NCBI RefSeq assembly: GCF_047126315.1
Contig: NZ_CP138953.1
Span: forward strand, 2,914,001-2,978,000
Source: Shimia sp022448905
Lineage (GTDB): Bacteria > Pseudomonadota > Alphaproteobacteria > Rhodobacterales > Rhodobacteraceae
Direction of reading: 5' to 3'
DNA: 64,000 bases
How positions within the stretch are numbered: position 1 is the stretch's first letter; the number at the start of each line of letters is the position of its first letter. This document shows, one piece after another, positions 26,468 through 34,657 of this stretch. Both the position numbers and the translations under genes were made by a program. The notes beneath the pieces were generated by a model, which searched no databases, had not been told where the DNA came from, and worked only from the letters and a program-made list of their open reading frames with translations.

Positions 26468-27901
26468 TCAGAAGCCGCGCGGCGATGCAAGCAGCCAAAG
26501 GCCAAAAAATGTGTAGCAAATCATAAAGATAGCGAGGGGCACCTGAGACAGCAGCGCCGCACGGCCAGTGCCGAAGTGTTTCACAGCCACGGCATGAGCC
26601 AGTAAAACCGCCACGATATGGCCAATCACAACGCCACCCGCCTGACACAGCCAGAGGACGCGCACACTCTCTTGAGTGTTGAAAAACCCAGTGGTGACGT
26701 AGACCTGTCCGAGCCCCAATAGATCCTGCCCCCGCGCCCAAGGATCTGTCGCCGCGATCAACGCATATTGCGCCTCCACAAGAAAGCTCGTGAAATAATG
26801 GGCAAAGTGGTAGCCAAGCGCGATGGGCAACACCGTCGGCGCGAACAGACAAAACGCCTGACCTAGTCCAATGTCGGTAATTTTACCAAGCTTCAGGCCC
26901 ATCCAAAGCGTCGCAACAAAGACCACAACCAACAGCAGGTTGCTAAGCGCCAAGCCGCCGAGCGTTTGCCAGACAACGGCTGACCGCCCGGGAAACTCCA
27001 ACGGGTTCAGGCCAAGTTGCGCCAACCACCAGAAAGTCTCATTCACACCGTCAAAGCTGCCACTGCCGAGAACCAACAAACAAAGTAACGCCGGACCAAA
27101 GGCCAGCTTAGTATTCTGCGCAATCTGCCATCCCCAAAACCCGATAGCTCGCCGACTGCCGCGACGTCCCAACGGCGCCAAACGCGCATAAAGACGCATC
27201 ACCATGCTGATGCCTTCTGCACTCAACATCCAACGTGGCCCAAACAGCAGTGCGCCAATCAGATGAAACATCCAATAGCCCAGGACCGCTCGGGCAAGCC
27301 GGGCCGGATCGGAGGGTGCGATGTCGGCAAGTAAAAAGGCGACAAAAGCCATAAAGGACGCCAGTCCAACGGCATGGCCAATTTGCGGTGGAAACCGCAG
27401 CAGCGGTTGGAATCCAATCAAAGGACGCAACACACGAACCACCCCTGACCACGGATTGATCCAGCGCCAGATGTCGCCAACAAACCCTTGCACAAACACC
27501 AAGCCAACCCACCAAACCGTCCAGAGTGTCAGCGGCAGCGGATTGGCCAATGGGTCCCGCGGTCCCTCCAAACCGATGTAAACCAGCCAAAGTAGAAAAA
27601 CGCTGGATAGCAAGCTGGTAACAGTCGGCAGACCCCACATTTGCACCCGCCAAAGCCACAGCGGCCGGAACAGGTTTCTGACTGCGTTGTCCGGCAGAAA
27701 CACCAGCATTGCGACGGTGAGTGCCACAGCCAAAACACCAGACGCGATATACATATCCGTCGGCAGCAGCAGCACAAAACCACCCTCCGAAGTATGTGCC
27801 TGCGCCGCGGTGCCAACCGTTGTAACACCTGCAAACACAGAGAATAACATGCGTTTCCGAAGCTTGTTTACGGGCGGAGTGTGGGACATCGTGGCTATCA
27901 T
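26468..27901 (-). CDS. Polytopic membrane protein of unknown function
   Basis: A 477-residue protein with about ten to twelve hydrophobic segments. An N-terminal signal-like stretch ends near AAQAHTSEGG, followed by FVLLLPTDMYIASGVLAVAL. I recall relatives in databases named fenitrothion hydrolase, but the name is doubtful for this topology, so I give no function. Trp-rich loops (LTLWTVWWVGLVFVQGFVGD, IWRWINPWSGV) and several His (IGHAVGL, YHFAHYFTSF) could bind a metal or haem. It diverges from a PCuAC-like secreted protein only 28 nt away, and the two may work together in copper handling. Starts at 27889 and 27850 are also possible and would leave more room for promoters. Confidence 0.75.
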   Translation of the reverse strand: MIATMSHTPPVNKLRKRMLFSVFAGVTTVGTAAQAHTSEGGFVLLLPTDMYIASGVLAVALTVAMLVFLPDNAVRNLFRPLWLWRVQMWGLPTVTSLLSSVFLLWLVYIGLEGPRDPLANPLPLTLWTVWWVGLVFVQGFVGDIWRWINPWSGVVRVLRPLIGFQPLLRFPPQIGHAVGLASFMAFVAFLLADIAPSDPARLARAVLGYWMFHLIGALLFGPRWMLSAEGISMVMRLYARLAPLGRRGSRRAIGFWGWQIAQNTKLAFGPALLCLLVLGSGSFDGVNETFWWLAQLGLNPLEFPGRSAVVWQTLGGLALSNLLLVVVFVATLWMGLKLGKITDIGLGQAFCLFAPTVLPIALGYHFAHYFTSFLVEAQYALIAATDPWARGQDLLGLGQVYVTTGFFNTQESVRVLWLCQAGGVVIGHIVAVLLAHAVAVKHFGTGRAALLSQVPLAIFMICYTFFGLWLLASPRGF

Positions 27902-27929
27902 ACGGCGACTATAGCGACGGGCAAAAGAG

Positions 27930-28715
27930 ATGAAAGCGCGAAAGATTTTGGGTTTTGGGGCCGTCTTCGGAGCAGTTTTTGCCGCCGGAATTGTGTTCCT
28001 AAAGCCCGCAAAGTCACCTCAAATACTCCTCTCCAACGCCACCGCCGCGCCCTTGGAAACCGACCCCAATCAACTGGCGGTCTTTGTGAAAATCGACAAC
28101 GCTGGCCAACCGGACACGCTTCTCTCTGCCAGCTCACCAGAAGCCCAAACCGCTACCCTAAGCGAGCGATATGGACCGCTTGCCGTTCCGGCAGATAGTA
28201 CAGCTTCCTTGGCCGCAGATGGCGTATTTCTACAACTCAACGACCTTTCTGGATCACTGGATGATGGCCGCACGGTCCCAATTTCACTAACCTTTGCGCA
28301 TGCCGGAACGCTCACCACTCGCGCTCGGATTATCGCGCCGCAAACCAAAGGTGACGCTTCCAACTACGGACTTTTCGGTATCGGTGACATCTGTCAGGTC
28401 GGCGACGGCGAACCGGCGCCAAATATCTCCTTGGAAGCCACGAAAATCGAGGCTGGCTGGAAAGTCTTGGTCACGTCTGAGGACTTCGAATTCACGCCAA
28501 ACCTTGTCGACGGCCCGCACGTTCCCGGCACGGGTCACGGTCACATTTACCTCAACGGCTTGAAGCTTGGCCGCCTCTATTCAGCAGAGACAACAGTCGG
28601 CCACTTACCACCTGGTCAGCACGAGATTCGCGTGACTTTGTCCACAAATGACCACCGCGCCTATGTTGTTGGCGACGCTCCTGTCACCGCTTCGATTCGA
28701 ATTCACAGCGATTGA
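27930..28715 (+). CDS. PCuAC-like exported protein with extra C-terminal domain
   Basis: A 261-residue protein with an N-terminal hydrophobic anchor or signal (ILGFGAVFGAVFAAGIVFL). Residues about 30-140 follow the PCuAC copper-chaperone fold (DUF461): LAVFVKIDNAGQPDTLLSAS, then GPLAVPADSTASL, then DDGRTVPISLTFAHAGTL. The copper ligands of PCuAC (H-x-M near the end of the third strand, and the Met-rich pair) are not there. The C-terminal part is a second domain with GPHVPGTGHGHIYLNG and HEIRVTLSTNDHRAYVV, His-rich and possibly metal-binding. It diverges from the polytopic membrane protein gene. Copper-related function is an inference from fold and pairing. Confidence 0.7.
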   Translation: MKARKILGFGAVFGAVFAAGIVFLKPAKSPQILLSNATAAPLETDPNQLAVFVKIDNAGQPDTLLSASSPEAQTATLSERYGPLAVPADSTASLAADGVFLQLNDLSGSLDDGRTVPISLTFAHAGTLTTRARIIAPQTKGDASNYGLFGIGDICQVGDGEPAPNISLEATKIEAGWKVLVTSEDFEFTPNLVDGPHVPGTGHGHIYLNGLKLGRLYSAETTVGHLPPGQHEIRVTLSTNDHRAYVVGDAPVTASIRIHSD

Positions 28716-28754
28716 CAGGTAAATATCCCAGCCTCCATCATTTGCATGCAAATG
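28712..28754 (+). promoter_or_regulatory. hyuA promoter overlapped by a 16-bp perfect palindrome
   Basis: TTGACA (28712-28717) and CATCAT (28736-28741), spaced 18 nt, form a good -35 and a 4/6 -10. The palindrome CATTTGCATGCAAATG (28739-28754) overlaps the -10 and expected start point, a classic repressor position. The -35 overlaps the stop codon of the upstream gene. The layout supports the GTG at 28776 as the hyuA start. The cognate regulator is unknown. Confidence 0.6.
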
Positions 28755-28775
28755 GATTTGCACGGAGGATCGCGG

Positions 28776-30839
28776 GTGGCCGAATCTGAAAACACGCAAA
28801 CCGGCACGGTCGTGGGCGTCGATGTCGGCGGCACCTTTACCGATCTTGTGGCGCTAAGCTCGGAAGGTCTCCGCCTCGCCAAAGTGCCCAGCACGGTCGA
28901 AGATCAGTCCCAAGGCGTCCTGAACGCACTGGCATCGGCCAACTGCGAAATTGCTGCGCTTGATCTTATTGTGCACGGCACCACGACCACCACCAACGCC
29001 GTTCTTGAGCGCAAGCTGGCCCGCACAGGCCTGATCACCACGCAAGGATTTCGCGACATTCTGGAGCTTGGCCGCCGAACCCGGCCACAGGCTTATGGGA
29101 TGTTTGGTGAATTTAAGCCCCTCATCCCCCGCGATCTGCGCTTTGAAGTACCGGAACGCATGGACAGCGACAGCAACATTCTCACGCCCCTCGATATCGA
29201 AGCCGTCAAAACGGCGGCCAATACTTTGCTGGAGAAAGGATGTGAGGCTGTCGTTGTGCACTTCCTGCATTCCTACGCAAATCCCACGCATGAACTGCAG
29301 GCGGTAGAAGTGCTGCACAAGCTCTGGCCCAACGACTACATCACCGCCGGTCATGCCTTATTGTCGGAGAGCCGCGAGTATGAGCGCGGCGTTACGGCAG
29401 CGGTAAACGCATCCGTGCAACCGGTGCTCAGTAATTATGTGGACCGCCTGTCTCACGCTTTAACAGACCAAGGCTATGCTCGAGACTTGCTGATCATGAA
29501 TGGCAACGGCGGCATGGTCAGTGCACAGTCGGTTTCCAAGGAAGCCGCCAAAACCGTGATGTCTGGCCCAGCGTCTGGAGTCATGGCAGCCGCGTTCACA
29601 GGCCGCGCGGCAAATGAACCCAACCTGATCACCTACGACATGGGCGGCACGTCAACGGATGTGGCTTTGATCCGGGATGCCACGCCCTCCGTCTCCAACG
29701 AAATCGAAGTCGAATACGGCATGCCCATCCATGTGCCGATGGTGGATGTGCGCACGGTTGGCGCAGGTGGCGGCTCAATTGCCAAGATCAACGGAGGCGG
29801 GCTTTTGGAGGTTGGCCCTGAAAGCGCTGGCGCAACCCCCGGCCCGATCTGCTATGGCCGCGGCGGCACGCAACCCACAATCTCTGACGCCAACTACCTT
29901 CTTGGCCGTCTACGCCCATCAGGCCTATCACTGGACGAACAGTTACAGCGGTCCAAAGAGGTCCGTCGCGCTTTTACCGAACACCTTGCCCCGGCCTTGA
30001 AATGCTCCGCTGTCGAAGCCGCCGAAGCTGTTGTGCAGGTGGCAAATACGAAAATGGCCGGCGCAATCCGAATGGTGTCGCTCTCTCTTGGCGCCGATCC
30101 TCGCGATTTTGCGCTGTTTGCGTTTGGCGGTGCCGGCCCTTTGCACGCCGCAGCTTTGGCAAAAGAACTCGACATCCCACGCGTACTCATCCCGGCCCGA
30201 CCTGGGCTCACCAACGCCCTGGGCTGCGTGGTGGCCGACTTGCGACATGACTTTGTGCGCACAATCAACACGCCTTTGTTCGACCTGCCATCGGGCAAGC
30301 TAGCTGACATTTTTGGCACATTAATATCCAAGGGAAAGGCTCTGATTGCAAAGGAGACTATCTCTTTGGACAGCGTAGACACCATCCTCTCTCTCGATAT
30401 GCAGTTTGTCGGCCAGACCCACCTTCTCCGCGTTCCGGTTGTCGACCAGCAGATGTCACTCGACGCACTGCAGGCGCTCTTCGAAGACGCGTATTTGAGC
30501 CGGTTTCAGGTTGCGCTTGACGACATGCCCGCCGCAATCGTGAACGTAAACTGCTCCATTGTAGGCCGCCGTCCACCTTTAGACCTCTCATTGCTCTCCT
30601 GCCCCACGTCCCGCGCGAAAACTCTGGGAAGCGCCCAAACCGATACCCGAAACGTATTCTTCGGAAACACCTGGTTGGAAACCCCCGTCTGCAATCGGAA
30701 GGCACTGCCAAGCGACGCAGCCATAAGTGGCCCTGCCATCATCGAACAAATGGACACCACAATTGTTGTTCCGCCAGAGGATCACGTCACATCGGATGCC
30801 GTTGGGAACCTGATCCTCCATGTGGGAGGTGGCGCATGA
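28776..30839 (+). CDS. hyuA: Hydantoinase/oxoprolinase family protein, subunit A
   Basis: The ATP-binding subunit of an ATP-dependent enzyme that opens lactam or cyclic imide rings (N-methylhydantoinase, 5-oxoprolinase) or, in related forms, carboxylates ketones. The 687-residue protein has the ASKHA-fold motifs VDVGGTFTD (15-23), HGTTTTTNAVLE and TYDMGGTSTDVALI, and the family block VRTVGAGGGSIAKINGGG. The GTG start has GGAGG seven bases upstream; an in-frame ATG at 28746 lies within the palindrome-promoter region and is less likely. The stop overlaps the hyuB start. The position between the 6-hydroxynicotinate reductase-like operon and gcdH suggests hydrolysis of a ring-derived lactam, which is inference. 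Confidence 0.92.
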   Translation: MAESENTQTGTVVGVDVGGTFTDLVALSSEGLRLAKVPSTVEDQSQGVLNALASANCEIAALDLIVHGTTTTTNAVLERKLARTGLITTQGFRDILELGRRTRPQAYGMFGEFKPLIPRDLRFEVPERMDSDSNILTPLDIEAVKTAANTLLEKGCEAVVVHFLHSYANPTHELQAVEVLHKLWPNDYITAGHALLSESREYERGVTAAVNASVQPVLSNYVDRLSHALTDQGYARDLLIMNGNGGMVSAQSVSKEAAKTVMSGPASGVMAAAFTGRAANEPNLITYDMGGTSTDVALIRDATPSVSNEIEVEYGMPIHVPMVDVRTVGAGGGSIAKINGGGLLEVGPESAGATPGPICYGRGGTQPTISDANYLLGRLRPSGLSLDEQLQRSKEVRRAFTEHLAPALKCSAVEAAEAVVQVANTKMAGAIRMVSLSLGADPRDFALFAFGGAGPLHAAALAKELDIPRVLIPARPGLTNALGCVVADLRHDFVRTINTPLFDLPSGKLADIFGTLISKGKALIAKETISLDSVDTILSLDMQFVGQTHLLRVPVVDQQMSLDALQALFEDAYLSRFQVALDDMPAAIVNVNCSIVGRRPPLDLSLLSCPTSRAKTLGSAQTDTRNVFFGNTWLETPVCNRKALPSDAAISGPAIIEQMDTTIVVPPEDHVTSDAVGNLILHVGGGA

Positions 30840-32599
30840 CGCTAGACCCGATCACCCTCACCGTCATTCAAGCCGGGTTGCAACAGGTTTGCGACGAAAT
30901 GGATCTGGCGTTCTCCCGCGCGGCTTTTTCTCCAGTGATCGCCGAGGCCAACGACCGCTCCGACGGCATCTATGCCGCCTCTGACGGCGCTCTGATTGCG
31001 CAAGGAACCGCAGGCTTGCCTGTGTTTGTCGGCACCATGCAACATTCCACACGGACCTTGATCGAAATGATCAACTCCAGCGATGTCGCGGCGCCCAACC
31101 CGGGCGACATCTATATCGTCAATGACCCCTACTTGGGCGGCACACACCTGATGGACGTGCGCTTTGCCAAACCGTTTTACCGTGACGGAGAAATCTTCTG
31201 TTGGCTGTCCAACACAGGTCATTGGCCGGACACAGGCGGAGCCGTGCCTGGTGGATTTTCCGCGTCCGCGACGGCCGTTGAGCAAGAGGGGTTGCGCTTA
31301 CCGCCCGTCAAGCTGTTCAAGCAAGGAGTTCTGGACAAAGAGATTTTTGCAATTATCCAGTCCAACATTCGCGTGGCCGAGCAACGCATTGGCGACGTGC
31401 AAGCACAGGCCGCGGCCCTGCTTGTCGGTGAAACCCGTCTCGCGGCCCTGCTCGACCGTTACGGCGACGCTACCGTTTCCAACGCAATCTCCGAACTCAA
31501 CATGCGCGCTTCTTCCCAAATGCGCGCCTGCTTGAAGAACATCCCCAACGGGATCTACCGCTCCCAAGCCTACGTGGACAGCGATGGCGTGGTGAACACG
31601 CCGTTGACCATCGCGCTCAATGTCACCAAAACCGACGAAGAGCTGACGTTTGACTTCCAAGGCAGCAGCCCGCCCTGCTTGGGTCCGATGAACTCGGTGC
31701 GCGCCACAACGCACAGCGCAGTCTATCTCGGCATGCGCCATATCTTCCCCGACGTGCCCATGAACGCTGGCGCTTTTGCACCTTTCACTATCACAGGCAT
31801 CGAAGATTCATTCCTGGATGCCAAATACCCTCGCCCGGTCTCTGGCTGTGCCGCCGAAGTATCTCAACGCATCGCCGAAGCGGTCTTTGCCGCGCTCGTT
31901 CAAGCCATCCCCGAAAAAGTCACAGCGGCTCCCGCTGGGACCAGCGGAAACTTTGCGCTTGGCGGTTTTGATCCCACGCGCAGTCGCAACTACGTCATGT
32001 ATCAAATCTCTGGCGGCGGTTATGGCGGCAATGCCCAGCACGACGGCCTCTCAAACGGCTGCTCAACAATCGGCATTTCCAAGGCACCACCCATTGAAAT
32101 CATGGAGCAAGCCTACCCGGTGCTCTATCGTCATTACGCCTTACACGAAGGCTCCGGCGGCGCAGGTGAACATCGTGGGGGTTTTGGTCTGGACTATGAG
32201 GTCGAATTGCGTCGCGGTGAGGCCAAGGCCAGCTTCGTCATGGACCACGGACGCTTTGGTCCGCAAGGTGCTCGCGGTGGCTGTGACGGCGAGGTCAACA
32301 AGGTCACGGTGTATCGCGATAGTGCGCCCTACACGCCCGAACACTTGTCAAAGGAACAAGACATTCCGCTAAATGCAGGTGACCGGGTGCACGTGCAAAC
32401 GCCTGGCGGAGGTGGGTATGGCAATCCGTTGGAGCGCGACCCTCAACTGGTTGCCGAAGACGTCCGCTTGGAGCGCTATTCCCCGCATCAGGCAAAGATT
32501 CTATTTGGCGTGGTGATCACATCATCGTTTGAGGTGGACCGCGCGGCAACGTCGTCTCTTAGAAGAGAAAAGCGCGCCACCCTCAGTGACGCGCCTTAA
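30836..32599 (+). CDS. hyuB: Hydantoinase B/oxoprolinase family protein
   Basis: The partner of HyuA, 587 residues, catalytic half of the ATP-dependent amidohydrolase. Family blocks are FSPVIAEANDRSDGIYAASD, GDIYIVNDPYLGGTHLMDVR (about 85-104), and GGAGEHRGGFGLDYEVELRR with TPGGGGYGNPLERDP near the C-terminus. The last 30 residues or so (after AKILFGVV) are divergent and basic. The 4-nt overlap with hyuA means translational coupling. It ends 27 nt before the convergent gcdH stop; I see no strong terminator between them. Confidence 0.92.
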   Translation: MTLDPITLTVIQAGLQQVCDEMDLAFSRAAFSPVIAEANDRSDGIYAASDGALIAQGTAGLPVFVGTMQHSTRTLIEMINSSDVAAPNPGDIYIVNDPYLGGTHLMDVRFAKPFYRDGEIFCWLSNTGHWPDTGGAVPGGFSASATAVEQEGLRLPPVKLFKQGVLDKEIFAIIQSNIRVAEQRIGDVQAQAAALLVGETRLAALLDRYGDATVSNAISELNMRASSQMRACLKNIPNGIYRSQAYVDSDGVVNTPLTIALNVTKTDEELTFDFQGSSPPCLGPMNSVRATTHSAVYLGMRHIFPDVPMNAGAFAPFTITGIEDSFLDAKYPRPVSGCAAEVSQRIAEAVFAALVQAIPEKVTAAPAGTSGNFALGGFDPTRSRNYVMYQISGGGYGGNAQHDGLSNGCSTIGISKAPPIEIMEQAYPVLYRHYALHEGSGGAGEHRGGFGLDYEVELRRGEAKASFVMDHGRFGPQGARGGCDGEVNKVTVYRDSAPYTPEHLSKEQDIPLNAGDRVHVQTPGGGGYGNPLERDPQLVAEDVRLERYSPHQAKILFGVVITSSFEVDRAATSSLRREKRATLSDAP

Positions 32600-32626
32600 C
32601 TTTACGACATTACAATCTGAAAAGTA

Positions 32627-33841
32627 TCAGAAAAATGCCTGCAGACCGGTCTGCGCACGCCCAAGGATCAGTGCATGCACGTCATGTGTGCCTTCATAGG
32701 TGTTCACCGTTTCCAGGTTCACCATGTGACGGATCACACCAAATTCCAGGCTGATGCCATTGCCGCCGTGCATGTCACGAGACAGACGCGCAATATCCAG
32801 CGCCTTGCCACAGTTGTTGCGCTTGATGATCGACACCATTTCCGGCGCCGCTTGGGCCTCATCCATCAAACGGCCAACCCGCAGCGCCGCCTGAAGACCC
32901 AGCGAAATCTCGGTCTGCATATTGGCCAGCTTCAGTTGGAACAGCTGCGTCTGAGCCAAAGGCTTGCCAAACTGCTTACGGTCGAGCCCGTACTGGCGCG
33001 CCGCGTGCCAGCAGTACTCCGCTGCCCCCATTGCGCCCCAGGCAATGCCGTACCGCGCACGGTTCAGACAGCCAAACGGCCCTTTCAACCCTTCGACATT
33101 TGGCAACAGCGCATCTTCTGACACTTCCACATTGTCGAGCACAATCTCGCCGGTAATCGACGCGCGCAGCGACGCCTTGTGCATGATCTTTGGCGCGGAC
33201 AGGCCTTTGGTACCCTTGTCCAGAACAAAGCCACGGATTTTGCCGCCGTGCGCATCGGACTTGGCCCAAACCACAAACACATCCGCGATTGGGGAATTGG
33301 AAATCCACATCTTGGCGCCATTCAGCACGTAACCGCCGTCCACTTTCTTGGCGGTGGTCTTCATGCTGCCCGGATCAGAGCCCGCATCCGGTTCGGTCAG
33401 ACCAAAACAGCCAATCCACTCGCCAGACGCCAGCTTCGGAAGGTACTTCTTGCGCTGTTCTTCAGAGCCATAAGCGTAGATCGGATACATCACGAGCGAG
33501 CTCTGCACCGACATCATCGAGCGATAGCCGCTGTCCACACGCTCCACTTCACGCGCGACCAACCCATAGGTCACATAGCCCGCTCCGATGCCGCCGTATT
33601 CTTCAGGAATGGTGGTGCCCAGCAGGCCCATCTCGCCCATCTCGGCAAAAATCGCCGGATCGGTCTCTTCCTTCTCAAACGCCGCAGTCACCCGAGGCGC
33701 CAGCTTCTCATCACAATACGCGCGCGCGGCATCGCGCAACATGCGCTCATCTTCTTCCAGCTGGCTTTCAATCAGAAACGGGTCTTCCCAGTTGAACGAA
33801 CCCAATTCCGGTTTGGACTGTGGTGCCAGATCCTTGGCCAT
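32627..33841 (-). CDS. gcdH: Glutaryl-CoA dehydrogenase
   Basis: An FAD-dependent acyl-CoA dehydrogenase that oxidises and decarboxylates glutaryl-CoA to crotonyl-CoA, passing electrons to ETF. The 404-residue protein has the GcdH-type opening FNWEDPFLIESQLEEDERM, the FAD/substrate block FGLTEPDAGSDPGSMKTTAK and WISNSPIADVFVVWAK. The catalytic Glu is E383 in TYEGTHDVHALILGRA. These features separate it from short-chain acyl-CoA dehydrogenases. It lies head-to-head with a cupin regulator and CoA-transferase gene; together they form a glutarate or lysine/tryptophan-degradation module. Confidence 0.95.
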   Translation of the reverse strand: MAKDLAPQSKPELGSFNWEDPFLIESQLEEDERMLRDAARAYCDEKLAPRVTAAFEKEETDPAIFAEMGEMGLLGTTIPEEYGGIGAGYVTYGLVAREVERVDSGYRSMMSVQSSLVMYPIYAYGSEEQRKKYLPKLASGEWIGCFGLTEPDAGSDPGSMKTTAKKVDGGYVLNGAKMWISNSPIADVFVVWAKSDAHGGKIRGFVLDKGTKGLSAPKIMHKASLRASITGEIVLDNVEVSEDALLPNVEGLKGPFGCLNRARYGIAWGAMGAAEYCWHAARQYGLDRKQFGKPLAQTQLFQLKLANMQTEISLGLQAALRVGRLMDEAQAAPEMVSIIKRNNCGKALDIARLSRDMHGGNGISLEFGVIRHMVNLETVNTYEGTHDVHALILGRAQTGLQAFF

Positions 33842-34078
33842 GGTATCTCCTTCTGTCCGCCCACACAGGGGCGCAAAACATCAATTTCCGTTGCCGCCCA
33901 ACATGTCCGACCCTGCCCCTGCGTCAAGGCAACCGAGGACAAACGTCGCAACGTCGCGAAAACTTTCTTGCCTTCTATTGCGCAGAATATTGAGCATTGC
34001 TAGACCTTATTGATCAAAGTTTCGTTGCGTCCTGTTGGCGCAGTATACCACAGCCACAGGCCCAGAGCGGAGGCTCCG

Positions 34079-34648
34079 ATGAGCGACACGTTTGACATAG
34101 GTGATCGCCTTAAAAAATTACGCCTATCTGCGGGATTAAGCCAGCGTCAGCTGGCGCAATATGCTGCCGTACCGCATGGGCAGATATCCATGATCGAAAC
34201 CAACCGATCCAGCCCCTCTGTGGCCAGCTTGCGCAAAATTCTGGGCGGTATGGGCATGTCGATGGCCGAGTTTTTTGAGCCGGAAACCCATGAACCGGGT
34301 CAAGTCTTCTTTGGTCCAGAGGCGCTCTCTGACCTTACGTCACAACTGGGCACTGAGGCTTCGAAACTGACCCTCAAACAGGTAGGCAACGCCAAAGACC
34401 ACGGCTTGCAAATCCTGCGTGAACACTATGCCCCAGGGGCTGACACCGGAGAAACCATGCTATCCCACCCCGCAAACGAAGGCGGCATCGTGCTCTCGGG
34501 CGAAATCGAAGTGACCGTAGGCAGCCAAACCCAAATCCTGCGCGCAGGGGACAGCTATCTGTTTGACAGCCGACAACCCCACCGCTTCCGCAATATCTCT
34601 GACAAACCGGCGGAGGTGGTTTCCGCCTGCACGCCGCCCTATCTCTGA
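34079..34648 (+). CDS. XRE family regulator with cupin sensor domain
   Basis: A 189-residue two-domain regulator. Residues 9-64 form a lambda-repressor-type helix-turn-helix (RLKKLRLSAGLSQRQLAQYA, then ISMIETNRSSPSVASLRKIL). Residues about 105-189 form a cupin barrel (GIVLSGEIEVTVGSQTQILR to PHRFRNISDKPAEVVSACTP). This architecture is shared with PuuR-like regulators that sense amines or acids. The start is decided by GGAGG five bases before the ATG at 34079. It is divergent from gcdH by 237 nt and 9 nt before the CoA-transferase gene, so it likely controls both. TTGATCAA at 34010-34017 is a possible operator core. Confidence 0.9.
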   Translation: MSDTFDIGDRLKKLRLSAGLSQRQLAQYAAVPHGQISMIETNRSSPSVASLRKILGGMGMSMAEFFEPETHEPGQVFFGPEALSDLTSQLGTEASKLTLKQVGNAKDHGLQILREHYAPGADTGETMLSHPANEGGIVLSGEIEVTVGSQTQILRAGDSYLFDSRQPHRFRNISDKPAEVVSACTPPYL

Positions 34649-34657
34649 AGGCTTCCC

